From NCBI GenBank assembly GCA_002471345.1, contig DKPS01000223.1:41831-50331 (forward strand): a stretch of DNA of 8,501 nt, given 5' to 3'. Position 1 is the stretch's first letter; each line of letters opens with the position of its first letter. The translations under genes and the position numbers were made by a program. Source of the stretch: Saprospiraceae bacterium UBA7328 (lineage in GTDB: Bacteria; Bacteroidota; Bacteroidia; Chitinophagales; Saprospiraceae). Positions 1 to 6,493 of this stretch are shown one piece after another. The notes under the pieces are model-generated. The model worked only from the letters and a program-made list of their open reading frames with translations. It did no database searches and was not told the origin of the DNA.

Positions 1-309
1 GCAAAAGCTGAAGCTGAAAGCAAAAGACTTCAAGGGCAAGGGATTGCAGACCAAAGAAGAGAAATAGCAAGAGGACTTGAAGAATCTGTAGAAGTTCTTA
101 ATAAGGTGGGTATTAATTCGCAAGAAGCATCTGCTCTTATCGTAGTCACTCAGCATTATGATACACTCCAATCTATGGGAGAAAATGTAAATAGCAACCT
201 GATAATGCTTCCAAATGCACCATCATCAGCCAGTGATATGTTATCTGATATGACGGCATCATTTGCTGCATCTCAGCACATAGGTGATATTAAGCACACG
301 AAGAAATAG
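1..309 (+). CDS. SPFH/band 7 domain protein, C-terminal fragment
   Basis: This is the last 102 residues of a protein that begins before the window, read in the frame starting at base 1 and ending at TAG 307-309. It opens with an Ala/Glu/Lys-rich helical stretch (AKAEAESKRLQGQG), then IARGLEESVEVLNKVGINSQEASALIVVTQHYDTL and NLIMLPNAP, and closes with a polar Ser/Ala/Met tail. In SPFH (stomatin/prohibitin/flotillin/HflK) proteins a charged coiled-coil of repeated A-E-A units follows the band-7 domain, and a conserved 'LxxTQYxDTLxxxG...LP' segment closes the domain, so the match is good. These proteins are membrane-anchored and form large oligomeric scaffolds. The N-terminal membrane anchor and band-7 core lie outside the window, so the subfamily cannot be set. 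A hairpin terminator follows directly. Confidence 0.85.
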   Translation, partial: AKAEAESKRLQGQGIADQRREIARGLEESVEVLNKVGINSQEASALIVVTQHYDTLQSMGENVNSNLIMLPNAPSSASDMLSDMTASFAASQHIGDIKHTKK

Positions 310-334
310 AACTCAATAAAAAGTGATTTTATGG

Positions 335-366
335 ATGGCTGCTGATTTTCAGCGGCCATTTATGTT
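335..366 (+). terminator. Rho-independent terminator after the SPFH gene
   Basis: An 11-bp stem is formed by 335-345 (ATGGCTGCTGA) and 349-359 (TCAGCGGCCAT), closed by a TTT loop and containing a single G-U pair (340/354). It is GC-rich in the centre and followed by TTTATGTTT, a broken U-tract. It lies 25 bp after the TAG of the SPFH gene, the expected place for the end of that transcript. Confidence 0.8.
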
Positions 367-594
367 TACTTATACCGAGTAAGGAATTAATTTGTGAAAC
401 CTAATAGCTGAAAATTTGCATTAAAAAAATTGAAAAGTTTTGGGTAGAATACTCATTACATAGAAACTAAAAAAAGATGCAAAAAGATAAGAGATTATTC
501 ATTTTAAAATGAATTGATTTCAGAACTAGCAGCTATCAAAAAGCTAATAGCGTTTTCATTTTGTAATTCTTTTACTTAGAGTGAATTTATCAAA
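367..594. other. Non-coding gap upstream of the lipoprotein gene
   Basis: AT-rich spacer with no supportable ORF on either strand. It should hold the promoter of the lipoprotein gene. The closest match to the Bacteroidota -7 element TAnnTTTG is TTAATTTG at 387-394 (one mismatch), with no clear TTTG partner about 19-21 bp upstream, so I do not call it a promoter. The gap also contains an 18-bp palindrome (497-514), a weak GCTAT/ATAGC inverted repeat near 531-551, and the first copy of a 14-bp direct repeat (558-571). Confidence 0.5.
497..514. repeat. 18-bp perfect palindrome, possible operator
   Basis: ATTCATTTTAAAATGAAT is identical to its own reverse complement over 18 bp, and symmetry stops at the next base on either side. 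It lies 80 bp upstream of the lipoprotein ATG in a gap with no gene. Dimeric helix-turn-helix repressors bind sites of this size and symmetry, which makes an operator possible. The all-A/T centre in an AT-rich spacer keeps chance occurrence open. Confidence 0.4.
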
Positions 595-1959
595 ATGACA
601 TTGTTACATTACCAATCCTGGGTTACTAGATTTTCTCTAATTACATTTTATTTAATATTTTGTAATTCTTGTTCAGAAGAGCCTTTGGGACCTTCTTTGC
701 CATCTGTATCAAACATTGAAGTGAGCGATAATGGAAATGCGGGAGATGGATCTGATATCGAGGTTATTTTTGAAGAGCAGTCAGATCAATCCAATATTCA
801 AGAATATAGAATTGTTGTTTCCAAAGCGACTAGTACAAACGATCTGAATGTAGACTTTGTGAGCAATTTGGATTCGCGGAGCTATGCAGCAGAATCTCCT
901 GACGAGGTCTTTCCAGTAAGAGGCTTTACTCTATTAAGTAGTACCACAGATACCGATGGAGACCCGATTAAAGAAGAAACAGGGTATATAGTTTCTGTCT
1001 TAACCGTATCTAAAGATGAAATTCTATCTAGTAATTCCTTGACAGAGGACAATAGAGTTTTTACTCTAACTCAAAATAATTTGGTATCAAATTATACCAT
1101 TCAATTTGATGGTGGTGCAGGTAGTTTAGTCATAGATAATGATGGCACACTTTATATGGGGCATTATAATATTGTTGATCATTTAATTGGAAGAGAAGAA
1201 GAGGTTTTTCCAGTATATCAAATTGGCGAAACAGGAGCGGTTTCAGAATATATAACGAATCTTCCTTTAATGACAGGAAGTGCAATTGACTCAAAAGGAA
1301 ATCTTTATCACTCACTTTTATTCAAAGAAGAAATATTAAAAATTGAAAACAACTCCACCACCAGAATCGGTACAGGAAATAGATTTTTAACTAGTCCTGA
1401 TGGATTGTATTTAGATAGTGAGGACAATTTATTTGTAGTGACTCAAAATATCGATCATTTATTGAAAATTGATCAAAATGGAGAGGTGGAAATTATTGCT
1501 AGAATTCCAGAAAGTCCAAGAGGAATTACTGGTGATCATAACGGCAACATTTATATCAGTCACAACCATAAGAACGGGATAATAACTAAAGTAACAAAAG
1601 AAGGAGAAGTATCAGTCTTAGCTCAGATTCCTACGTTCAAACCTGAATCTTATGTCCTTGATTATCTAATGTGGGTGGGATATATTTCTTTTTTTGAAGG
1701 CTCTCTGTATGTAGCAGGTATGAGTACTGACATTATCTACAAAGTGAATCTTGATGGATCTGTGGAAAATTTTGTAGGATCTGGGTTAAGAGGTATCCCA
1801 AGAGGTGATGCTCGTACAGCTAGACTCAATAGGCCGATAGGGCTGGCTTTTAGTAAAGATGGAAAGAAGTTATTTATAAGTGTATCTGCGGATATAGAAC
1901 CTAGGCATACACAGTCTACCACTCCAGCTCAAATAATTGAGGTATCTCTTTTAGAATAA
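595..1959 (+). CDS. Surface lipoprotein with Fn3-like region and NHL/SMP-30-type beta-propeller
   Basis: 454 residues. The first 25 form a type II signal peptide: R12, then a hydrophobic stretch (FSLITFYLIF), then C26 as the likely lipidated cysteine in the loose lipobox CNS-C. C26 is followed by S-E-E, which resembles the acidic export signal that sends Bacteroidota lipoproteins to the outer face of the outer membrane. Residues about 35-158 look like one fibronectin III-like domain ('VSNIEVSDNGNAGDGSDIEVIF', later 'TGYIVSVLTVS'). Residues about 165-454 hold about six repeats of an NHL/SGL-type pattern: IDNDGTLY (180-187), IDSKGNLY (231-238), LDSEDNLF (273-280), GDHNGNIY (314-321), FEGSLYVAG (367-375) and FSKDGKKLF (419-427). 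Together these suggest a six-bladed propeller. Such propellers bind ligands or act as lactonases; no catalytic metal set can be assigned here, so the function stays unknown. The gene stands alone, with a terminator upstream and a convergent gene 20 bp downstream. No Shine-Dalgarno precedes the ATG, and an in-frame TAG at 577-579 rules out a longer N-terminus. Confidence 0.82.
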   Translation: MTLLHYQSWVTRFSLITFYLIFCNSCSEEPLGPSLPSVSNIEVSDNGNAGDGSDIEVIFEEQSDQSNIQEYRIVVSKATSTNDLNVDFVSNLDSRSYAAESPDEVFPVRGFTLLSSTTDTDGDPIKEETGYIVSVLTVSKDEILSSNSLTEDNRVFTLTQNNLVSNYTIQFDGGAGSLVIDNDGTLYMGHYNIVDHLIGREEEVFPVYQIGETGAVSEYITNLPLMTGSAIDSKGNLYHSLLFKEEILKIENNSTTRIGTGNRFLTSPDGLYLDSEDNLFVVTQNIDHLLKIDQNGEVEIIARIPESPRGITGDHNGNIYISHNHKNGIITKVTKEGEVSVLAQIPTFKPESYVLDYLMWVGYISFFEGSLYVAGMSTDIIYKVNLDGSVENFVGSGLRGIPRGDARTARLNRPIGLAFSKDGKKLFISVSADIEPRHTQSTTPAQIIEVSLLE

Positions 1960-1979
1960 ATGAGAATATTCTGTTGAAT

Positions 1980-2285
1980 CTATTTTGCCTTAAGGACTTC
2001 ATCATATGCACATCTCAAACCATCTTTAAGCATATCTATGTCTACATTTTGTAGTTCTATCACTGTCCATCCATGGCTTCCCCATTTATTGGGCACTGGT
2101 CTAAAAATTCCGCTACTCATTTTGTTGAAAACATCTTGATCAATAAGTGATAATTTAAGTACTGCTTCTGATTCATTTTTATTAAGTGTAGCGAATATTT
2201 TTTTATTTACCCGAAAGGAAGTTTTTTCAAAATGGGCTTCTTCTGTCGAATTTGGAAATGAGAGAGCTAATTCTCTAAACGTCAT
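1980..2285 (-). CDS. MmcQ/YjbR family protein (DUF419)
   Basis: 101 residues, close to the family's usual length of about 110-120. Family hallmarks seen are HFEKTSFRV (18-26) followed by the KIFATL strand (29-34), and NKWGSHGWTVIEL (66-78), matching the family's 'P..WGxxGWxxv.L' block. The C-terminal helix MLKDGLRCAYDEVLKAK is also typical. The fold is a CyaY-like alpha/beta domain. Members are often labelled DNA-binding from structure, but the cellular role is not firmly known. The gene is convergent with the lipoprotein gene (20 bp apart) and divergent from the GntP-like permease gene (139 bp apart). Its own promoter must lie in 2286-2424. Start is ATG at 2285; the N-terminus aligns with the family start, so no extension is expected. 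Confidence 0.85.
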   Translation of the reverse strand: MTFRELALSFPNSTEEAHFEKTSFRVNKKIFATLNKNESEAVLKLSLIDQDVFNKMSSGIFRPVPNKWGSHGWTVIELQNVDIDMLKDGLRCAYDEVLKAK

Positions 2286-2424
2286 TTCAGTTTATATTTA
2301 TAATGATACTTTCCAAAATACAACTTTTCTCTGGAACCAGATAGCAGGAGATTCTACGATTATTTTAGACATTAGTATTCTATTTGTACCTTACCTTTTT
2401 AAGCCACAAAACAGATCAACCTGT
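2286..2424. promoter_or_regulatory. Divergent promoter region (mmcQ-like gene / permease operon)
   Basis: 139-bp spacer between divergently transcribed genes, so it must hold both promoters. On the plus strand TCTATTTG at 2379-2386 is one base from the Bacteroidota -7 consensus TAnnTTTG and would leave a leader of about 30 nt before the permease ATG; no matching -33 TTTG is evident. On the minus strand CAAAATAC (2314-2321, read as GTATTTTG) is a poorer match. A short TTCCA/TGGAA inverted repeat (about 2312-2336) lies between. No Shine-Dalgarno precedes the permease ATG. The location is certain from gene layout; the exact elements are weakly supported. Confidence 0.45.
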
Positions 2425-3741
2425 ATGTCCATATTTATTGTTCTTGCTGGAATAGCACTCCTTGTTCTTCTTATCGGTTATTACAAACTAGACACTTTCA
2501 TTTCTTTCATTATAGTATCTATCGGACTTGGATTGGCCTTAGGGATGCCATTAGACTCTATAAGTGGGGCTGTGAAAACAGGAATTGGTAACACATTAGG
2601 ATTTCTTGTTATTATTCTAGGTTTAGGCGCAATGTTAGGAAAACTGGTTGCTGATAGTGGGGCGGCACAGCGTATATCTGACAGCTTGATAGCCGCTTTC
2701 CCAAATAAATATATACAATGGGCACTAGTCCTAACAGGATTCATTGTAGGAATTCCCATGTTCTACTCCGTTGGGTTCGTAATACTTTTGCCTCTTGTTT
2801 TTACAGTAGCAGCAACCACAAGATTGCCATTGTTATACATTGGTTTGCCTATGTTAGCTGCATTAAGTGTCACACATGGGTATCTTCCACCACATCCTGC
2901 TCCAAGTGCATTAGTAGAGAGCTATGAAGCGGATATGGGATTAACTCTTATTTATGGGCTTATAGTTGCAATTCCAGCTATCATATTGGGAGGGCCAATT
3001 TTTGCAAGAACCTTAAAAAAGTATAATCCGAAACCACTTCCAACTTTATTTAATACAAAGCGGTTTTCGGAAGAGGAGATGCCTAGCTTAAGTATCAGCA
3101 TATTTACTGCTCTGCTACCAGTTATTCTTTTGGCAGGAGCTGCAGTGGTTAAGTTGTTTTTAGATGCTGACACTTCAGTCACACAAGTCGTGAATTTTAT
3201 TGGAGATCCGATCATTGCTATGGTTATTACAATAATAGTGGCGATTTATACGCTTGGAATCCGACAGAAAATGAAAATGGAAGGTATCTCAATAATATTA
3301 CTAGAGGCAGTGAAAGGAATAGCTATGATACTTCTGATTATAGCTGGTGCAGGGGCGTTAAAAGAAATTCTTGTACAAAGTGAAGTAAGTGCATACATAG
3401 GTGATTTACTCAAGGAGTTGCCAATGAATCCATTGGTTATGGCTTGGGGTATTGCTGCAATTATTAGAGTCTGTGTGGGTTCTGCAACAGTGGCCGGACT
3501 GACAAGTGCTGGAATTGTAGCACCACTGATAGCTCTCACAGGAGCTAATCCAAATCTAATGGTATTAGCGACAGGGGCAGGAAGTTTAATGTTTTCTCAT
3601 GTAAATGATACAGGGTTCTGGCTCTTCAAAGAGTATTTTAACATGACTGTAAAAGACACACTAAAAACATGGTCCGTCATGGAGACAATAGTATCGGTGG
3701 CTGGTATCGTTGGTGTATTAATTCTAAATCAATTCGTATAA
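2425..3741 (+). CDS. GntP family permease (gluconate/D-serine type symporter)
   Basis: 438 residues, the normal size for the family (E. coli GntP/DsdX are about 440-445). It is almost entirely hydrophobic, with about 12 or more predicted membrane spans, so it is an inner-membrane carrier. Family signatures seen are TLGFLVIILGLGAMLGKLVADSGAAQRI in the first third, HGYLPPHPAP at 151-160, and SHVNDTGFWLFKEYF from S391. Known members carry gluconate, related hexonates, or D-serine (DsdX) with protons; substrate cannot be read from sequence. No gluconate kinase or dehydratase lies nearby. Instead the next genes are a RidA-like protein and an M19 dipeptidase, which favours an amino-acid or related carboxylate substrate (inference). 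It is first in a five-gene plus-strand run, and its TAA abuts the ATG of the next gene, so co-translation is likely. Confidence 0.9.
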   Translation: MSIFIVLAGIALLVLLIGYYKLDTFISFIIVSIGLGLALGMPLDSISGAVKTGIGNTLGFLVIILGLGAMLGKLVADSGAAQRISDSLIAAFPNKYIQWALVLTGFIVGIPMFYSVGFVILLPLVFTVAATTRLPLLYIGLPMLAALSVTHGYLPPHPAPSALVESYEADMGLTLIYGLIVAIPAIILGGPIFARTLKKYNPKPLPTLFNTKRFSEEEMPSLSISIFTALLPVILLAGAAVVKLFLDADTSVTQVVNFIGDPIIAMVITIIVAIYTLGIRQKMKMEGISIILLEAVKGIAMILLIIAGAGALKEILVQSEVSAYIGDLLKELPMNPLVMAWGIAAIIRVCVGSATVAGLTSAGIVAPLIALTGANPNLMVLATGAGSLMFSHVNDTGFWLFKEYFNMTVKDTLKTWSVMETIVSVAGIVGVLILNQFV

Positions 3742-4206
3742 ATGACAGCTGATAGAAAATTTGAAGAACTGGGATTAACACTTCCACCACCACCCAAACC
3801 ATTAGGTGTGTACAAGCCTTTTTTGCAAATACAGAATCAAGTGTATGTTTCTGGACATGGCACTGTTCAAGAAGACGGAAGTCTGATTATTGGACAGATA
3901 GAGACTGATATGGACATTGAGGCCGGCAAAGCTGCGGCGAAACAGGTAGGATTGGCGATTCTTGCAACACTCTTTGATAATTTAGGTACTCTCAATCGAA
4001 TAGAAAGGGTAGTGAAGGTTTTAGGTATGGTCAATGCCGCACCAGGTTTTGAAAAACACCCATATGTCATCAATGGATGTAGTGAGTTATTTGCAGAGAT
4101 ATGGGGAGAAGAGAAAGGAGTAGGAGTGCGAAGTGCTGTAGGCATGGGGACCCTACCTGATAACATTCCAGTAGAAATAGAGGCTATGTTTCTCTTGAAA
4201 GCTTAA
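3742..4206 (+). CDS. RidA family protein (YjgF/YER057c/UK114-like)
   Basis: 154 residues, longer than canonical RidA (about 128). It begins 'KFEELGLTLPPPPKPLGVYKPFLQ', the N-terminal pattern of the longer RidA-like subfamily. Typical elements are VYVSGHGTVQEDG (34-46), the helix AGKAAAKQVGLAILATLFDNLG, and the C-terminal block GVGVRSAVGMGTLPDNIPVEIEAMFLL. R130 sits where the substrate-carboxylate-binding arginine of active RidA (R105 in E. coli) lies, and the acidic pair E145/E147 follows the usual LPxxxxVEIEA strand. Characterised RidA proteins are cytosolic trimers that hydrolyse reactive 2-aminoacrylate and related imines made by PLP enzymes; activity is plausible but the long subfamily is less studied. 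The ATG directly follows the permease stop and the TAA directly precedes the next ATG, so it is the middle cistron of a tightly coupled trio. Confidence 0.9.
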   Translation: MTADRKFEELGLTLPPPPKPLGVYKPFLQIQNQVYVSGHGTVQEDGSLIIGQIETDMDIEAGKAAAKQVGLAILATLFDNLGTLNRIERVVKVLGMVNAAPGFEKHPYVINGCSELFAEIWGEEKGVGVRSAVGMGTLPDNIPVEIEAMFLLKA

Positions 4207-5274
4207 ATGGGAGAATCACAACAACAATTAATCGTTGATGGTCACCTTGACCTCAGCATGAATGCCATAGATTGGAATCGAGATCTCAGATGGACGGTTG
4301 AAGAAATCAGATCATCAGAAAAGGATAAAACAGACTTCCCTGATAGAGGCAATAATACGGTCTCTTTCCCATCAATGAAAGAAGGAAAGATAAAGTTATG
4401 TATTGCTACTCTCATAGCTCGCTATGCAAAACCGCATCATCCACTTGGAGGATGGAATAGTCCCGAGCAGGCATGGGCTCAAACTTCCGCTCAGATGGCT
4501 TGGTATAATGAGATGGAAAGACAAGGATATCTCACGCAAATAAAACAATCTGCTGATTTACAGCGACATATTGATCAAGAATCAGATACTATAGGTTTTG
4601 TTCTGTCACTTGAAGGTGCCGACTCTATTGTCACTTTTGATCATTTGTATCAGCGGCATGCAGAGGGGCTTCGAGCAATTGGCCCTGCTCATTATGGCCC
4701 TGGTACTTATGCTTACGGTACTGATAGTGATGCCCCCTTAAGTGCCAAAGGAAAAGAATTACTAGAGAAAATGGATGAGCTGAATATAGTTTTAGATGCT
4801 ACTCATCTATGTGATACTGCTTTCTGGGAAGCAATAGATATTTTCAAAGGCCCTGTATGGGCAAGTCATAATAATTGTAGAGCATTGGTAAATCATAATC
4901 GCCAATTCACAGATGAAATGATAAAAGTGCTTATTGAAAGAGATGCTGTCATCGGTTTGGCTCTAGACGCATGGATGATGGTGCCAGATTGGAAGAGAGC
5001 AATTTCTAATCCGAGTAATACTGATGTTACTATTAAGCATATGATAGATCATATGGATCATATTTGTCAAATAGCAGGAAATGCTCATCATGTGGTCATT
5101 GGTACCGACCTCGATGGAGGGTTTGGTACAGAACAATGCCCTTCTGATATAAATACAATCGCTGACTTACAAAAAATTCCAGGGTTGCTTCAGGACCGAG
5201 GATATAGTAAAAGTGATATTCAAGGAGTCATGAGCGGAAATTGGTTGAGGAAATTGAAAGAGACATTAAATTAA
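4207..5274 (+). CDS. Peptidase M19 (membrane/renal-type) dipeptidase
   Basis: 355 residues with the full set of M19 zinc-site residues: H13-x-D15 in VDGHLDLSMN, E136 in LSLEGADSI (bridging carboxylate), H200 in LDATHLCD and H221 in WASHNNCRAL. D301 in IGTDLDGGFG matches the conserved late aspartate, and R233 in NHNRQFTDEM matches the substrate-side arginine. The family is a TIM-barrel binuclear zinc amidohydrolase that cleaves dipeptides and characteristically tolerates a D-residue at the C-terminal position. There is no signal peptide or anchor, so unlike the mammalian enzyme it should be cytoplasmic, acting on imported or internally produced dipeptides. Translation starts at the ATG directly after the RidA-like stop; the short pre-barrel segment (MGESQQQLIVDGH) supports this start. 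Whether it is a true dipeptidase or acts on another small amide in this operon is open. Confidence 0.92.
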   Translation: MGESQQQLIVDGHLDLSMNAIDWNRDLRWTVEEIRSSEKDKTDFPDRGNNTVSFPSMKEGKIKLCIATLIARYAKPHHPLGGWNSPEQAWAQTSAQMAWYNEMERQGYLTQIKQSADLQRHIDQESDTIGFVLSLEGADSIVTFDHLYQRHAEGLRAIGPAHYGPGTYAYGTDSDAPLSAKGKELLEKMDELNIVLDATHLCDTAFWEAIDIFKGPVWASHNNCRALVNHNRQFTDEMIKVLIERDAVIGLALDAWMMVPDWKRAISNPSNTDVTIKHMIDHMDHICQIAGNAHHVVIGTDLDGGFGTEQCPSDINTIADLQKIPGLLQDRGYSKSDIQGVMSGNWLRKLKETLN

Positions 5275-5307
5275 GTATAGAGCTGCCAAGTCAAGATATC
5301 CTAAGGT

Positions 5308-5880
5308 ATGATGCCTGATAACATGAAACAAAACAAACCAATTAACAAAGTATTTATCGCTACTAGCATGGATGGATATATCGCTGACAGAGATGGCGGC
5401 ATAGGATGGTTGGATACTATTCCTGAGATTAATACTATTGATTCAGGTTATGATGCTTTTACTTCCGAAATAGATGCATTTGTTTTTGGTAGAGTGACTT
5501 TTGAGACTTTGTGTAGTTTTGACATGGATTGGTTTTATACTAAACCTGTTTTTGTGGTGAGTAATACATTAGATGAGATACCTCAAAAGTATAAGGACAA
5601 AGCCTTTCTAATAAAAGGAACAGTACCAGAAATCCTTGCTCATGTTCACCAAAAGGGATACTACAGACTTTACATAGATGGAGGTGGACTGATCCAGAAC
5701 TTTCTCAAAGAAGACATGATCGATGAACTTGTGATTACTACAATTCCGGTTTTACTAGGCGGCGGGACTCCATTGTTTTCGAGTCTTCCTGAGCAATTAA
5801 ATTTTGAATGTAAAAGGACAACCTTGTATTTAGATGCGATAGTTCAAAATCATTATGTGAGGAAGAGACAAAGCCTATAA
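5308..5880 (+). CDS. Dihydrofolate reductase / RibD C-terminal family protein
   Basis: 190 residues of the RibD_C/DHFR-like fold (the YwjB/YyaP type rather than FolA). Seen are the N-terminal strand and loop KVFIATSMDGYIADRDGGIGWLD (14-36), DAFVFGRVTFETL (57-68) corresponding to the cofactor-side GRxTYE motif, and the C-terminal LYIDGGGLIQNFLKEDMIDELVITTIPVLLGGGTPLF (121-157) carrying the nucleotide-binding glycine run. Relatives bind NADPH; most have no established substrate, and trimethoprim-type folate reduction should not be assumed. Three nearby ATGs are possible (5308, 5311, 5323). AAGG at 5303-5306, just before the first, resembles a weak ribosome site, and the conserved domain starts at residue 14, so any would leave the domain intact. 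A 33-bp gap separates it from the dipeptidase, and its TAA abuts the next ATG. Confidence 0.87.
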   Translation: MMPDNMKQNKPINKVFIATSMDGYIADRDGGIGWLDTIPEINTIDSGYDAFTSEIDAFVFGRVTFETLCSFDMDWFYTKPVFVVSNTLDEIPQKYKDKAFLIKGTVPEILAHVHQKGYYRLYIDGGGLIQNFLKEDMIDELVITTIPVLLGGGTPLFSSLPEQLNFECKRTTLYLDAIVQNHYVRKRQSL

Positions 5881-6450
5881 ATGTCTGAACATCGTCATTT
5901 TAAATTATACAAACCTCCTAGATATCTATCTCAATTCATTTATGAGCAAAAGCGAAAGAAAAGGTTGTTGGGTGATCTATATGATTTTCCCCCTCATACT
6001 ATGCCTATTGGAAGATTAGATGAAAATTCTGAAGGCCTCTTGTTACTCACGTCTGATGGTAAAATGAGTTATCATATTCTTTGTAAGAAAGTGGAAAAGG
6101 AATATTATGTTCAAGTGGATGGAATAATTACGAAGGAGTCTATTGAAGAAATTAAGAAGGGTGTAGAGATAGGTTTTGACGGGAAAAAGTATGTCACATT
6201 GGAATGCTCAGCTCACAAATTAGATAAAGCTCCAGATTTTCCAAATGGATGGAAAGTTAGAGATGAAAGGCATGGACCCACATCATGGGCAAGTATAACT
6301 ATAAGAGAAGGTAAATTTAGGCAGGTGAGAAAAATGACTGCTGCCGTGGGTTTTCCTACATTGAGACTAGTGAGAGTAAGAATAGGTGAGGAGTTACTTG
6401 AGGATATGAAAATAGGAGAAGTAAGAGAAGTTGAAAAATTTCAAATTTAG
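5881..6450 (+). CDS. rluE: 23S rRNA pseudouridine synthase, RluE type (RsuA family)
   Basis: 189 residues with no N-terminal S4 domain, as expected for RluE. It opens with FKLYKPPRYLSQF, matching the KP-containing first motif of the family. The catalytic motif is PIGRLDENSEGLLLLTSDG with D47 as the nucleophilic aspartate. KEYYVQVDG (73-81) and KFRQVRKMTAAVGFPTLRLVRVRIG (145-169) complete the RsuA/RluB/E/F signature. The known RluE reaction is conversion of U2457 (E. coli numbering) to pseudouridine in 23S rRNA during ribosome assembly. The ATG follows the TAA of the reductase gene with no gap, so it is last in the plus-strand run. The last codons and stop lie inside the left arm and loop of a terminator hairpin. 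Distinction from RluB/RluF rests on the missing S4 domain and the first motif; specificity is inferred. Confidence 0.85.
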   Translation: MSEHRHFKLYKPPRYLSQFIYEQKRKKRLLGDLYDFPPHTMPIGRLDENSEGLLLLTSDGKMSYHILCKKVEKEYYVQVDGIITKESIEEIKKGVEIGFDGKKYVTLECSAHKLDKAPDFPNGWKVRDERHGPTSWASITIREGKFRQVRKMTAAVGFPTLRLVRVRIGEELLEDMKIGEVREVEKFQI

Positions 6451-6464
6451 GTTTGAAATTTTTT
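6434..6464. terminator. Bidirectional AT-rich terminator between convergent rluE and dgt
   Basis: A perfect 12-bp stem, 6434-6445 (AAAAATTTCAAA) with 6452-6463 (TTTGAAATTTTT), closed by the 6-nt loop TTTAGG. Read on the plus strand it ends in six T; read on the minus strand the stem itself ends in five T, so it can serve both converging genes. The left arm is made of the last rluE codons and the loop contains its TAG stop (6448-6450). It has little GC, so strength is uncertain. A separate 14-bp palindrome CTATTAATTAATAG (6472-6485) lies between it and the dgt stop. Confidence 0.6.
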
Positions 6465-6493
6465 AAAGGATCTATTAATTAATAGGGCTTTTA

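Noticed and set aside
531..560. GCTAT...ATAGC followed by GTTTTCATTTT, considered as a terminator
   Set aside because: A 5-bp stem with a 10-nt loop is too weak, and no gene ends just upstream.
1963..1972. AGAATATTCT palindrome between the convergent lipoprotein and MmcQ-like genes, considered as a terminator
   Set aside because: Only 10 bp with no loop and no U-run; too short to call.
1957..1977. A fourth TAAATG at the end of the lipoprotein gene, opening a possible downstream ORF
   Set aside because: The ATG opens only five codons (M-R-I-F-C) before TGA, so no gene follows; it shows that the motif also arises by chance in AT-rich DNA.
2481..4166. Several antisense ORFs of 87-99 codons opposite the permease and RidA-like genes
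   Set aside because: They lie fully inside well-supported genes on the other strand, show no recognisable domain, and have compositions typical of mirror reading of membrane-protein codons.
5308..5880. Considered as a true FolA-type dihydrofolate reductase
   Set aside because: The C-terminal IDGGGLIQNFL...LLGGGTPLF block is that of RibD_C-like reductases; folate reduction is not supported.
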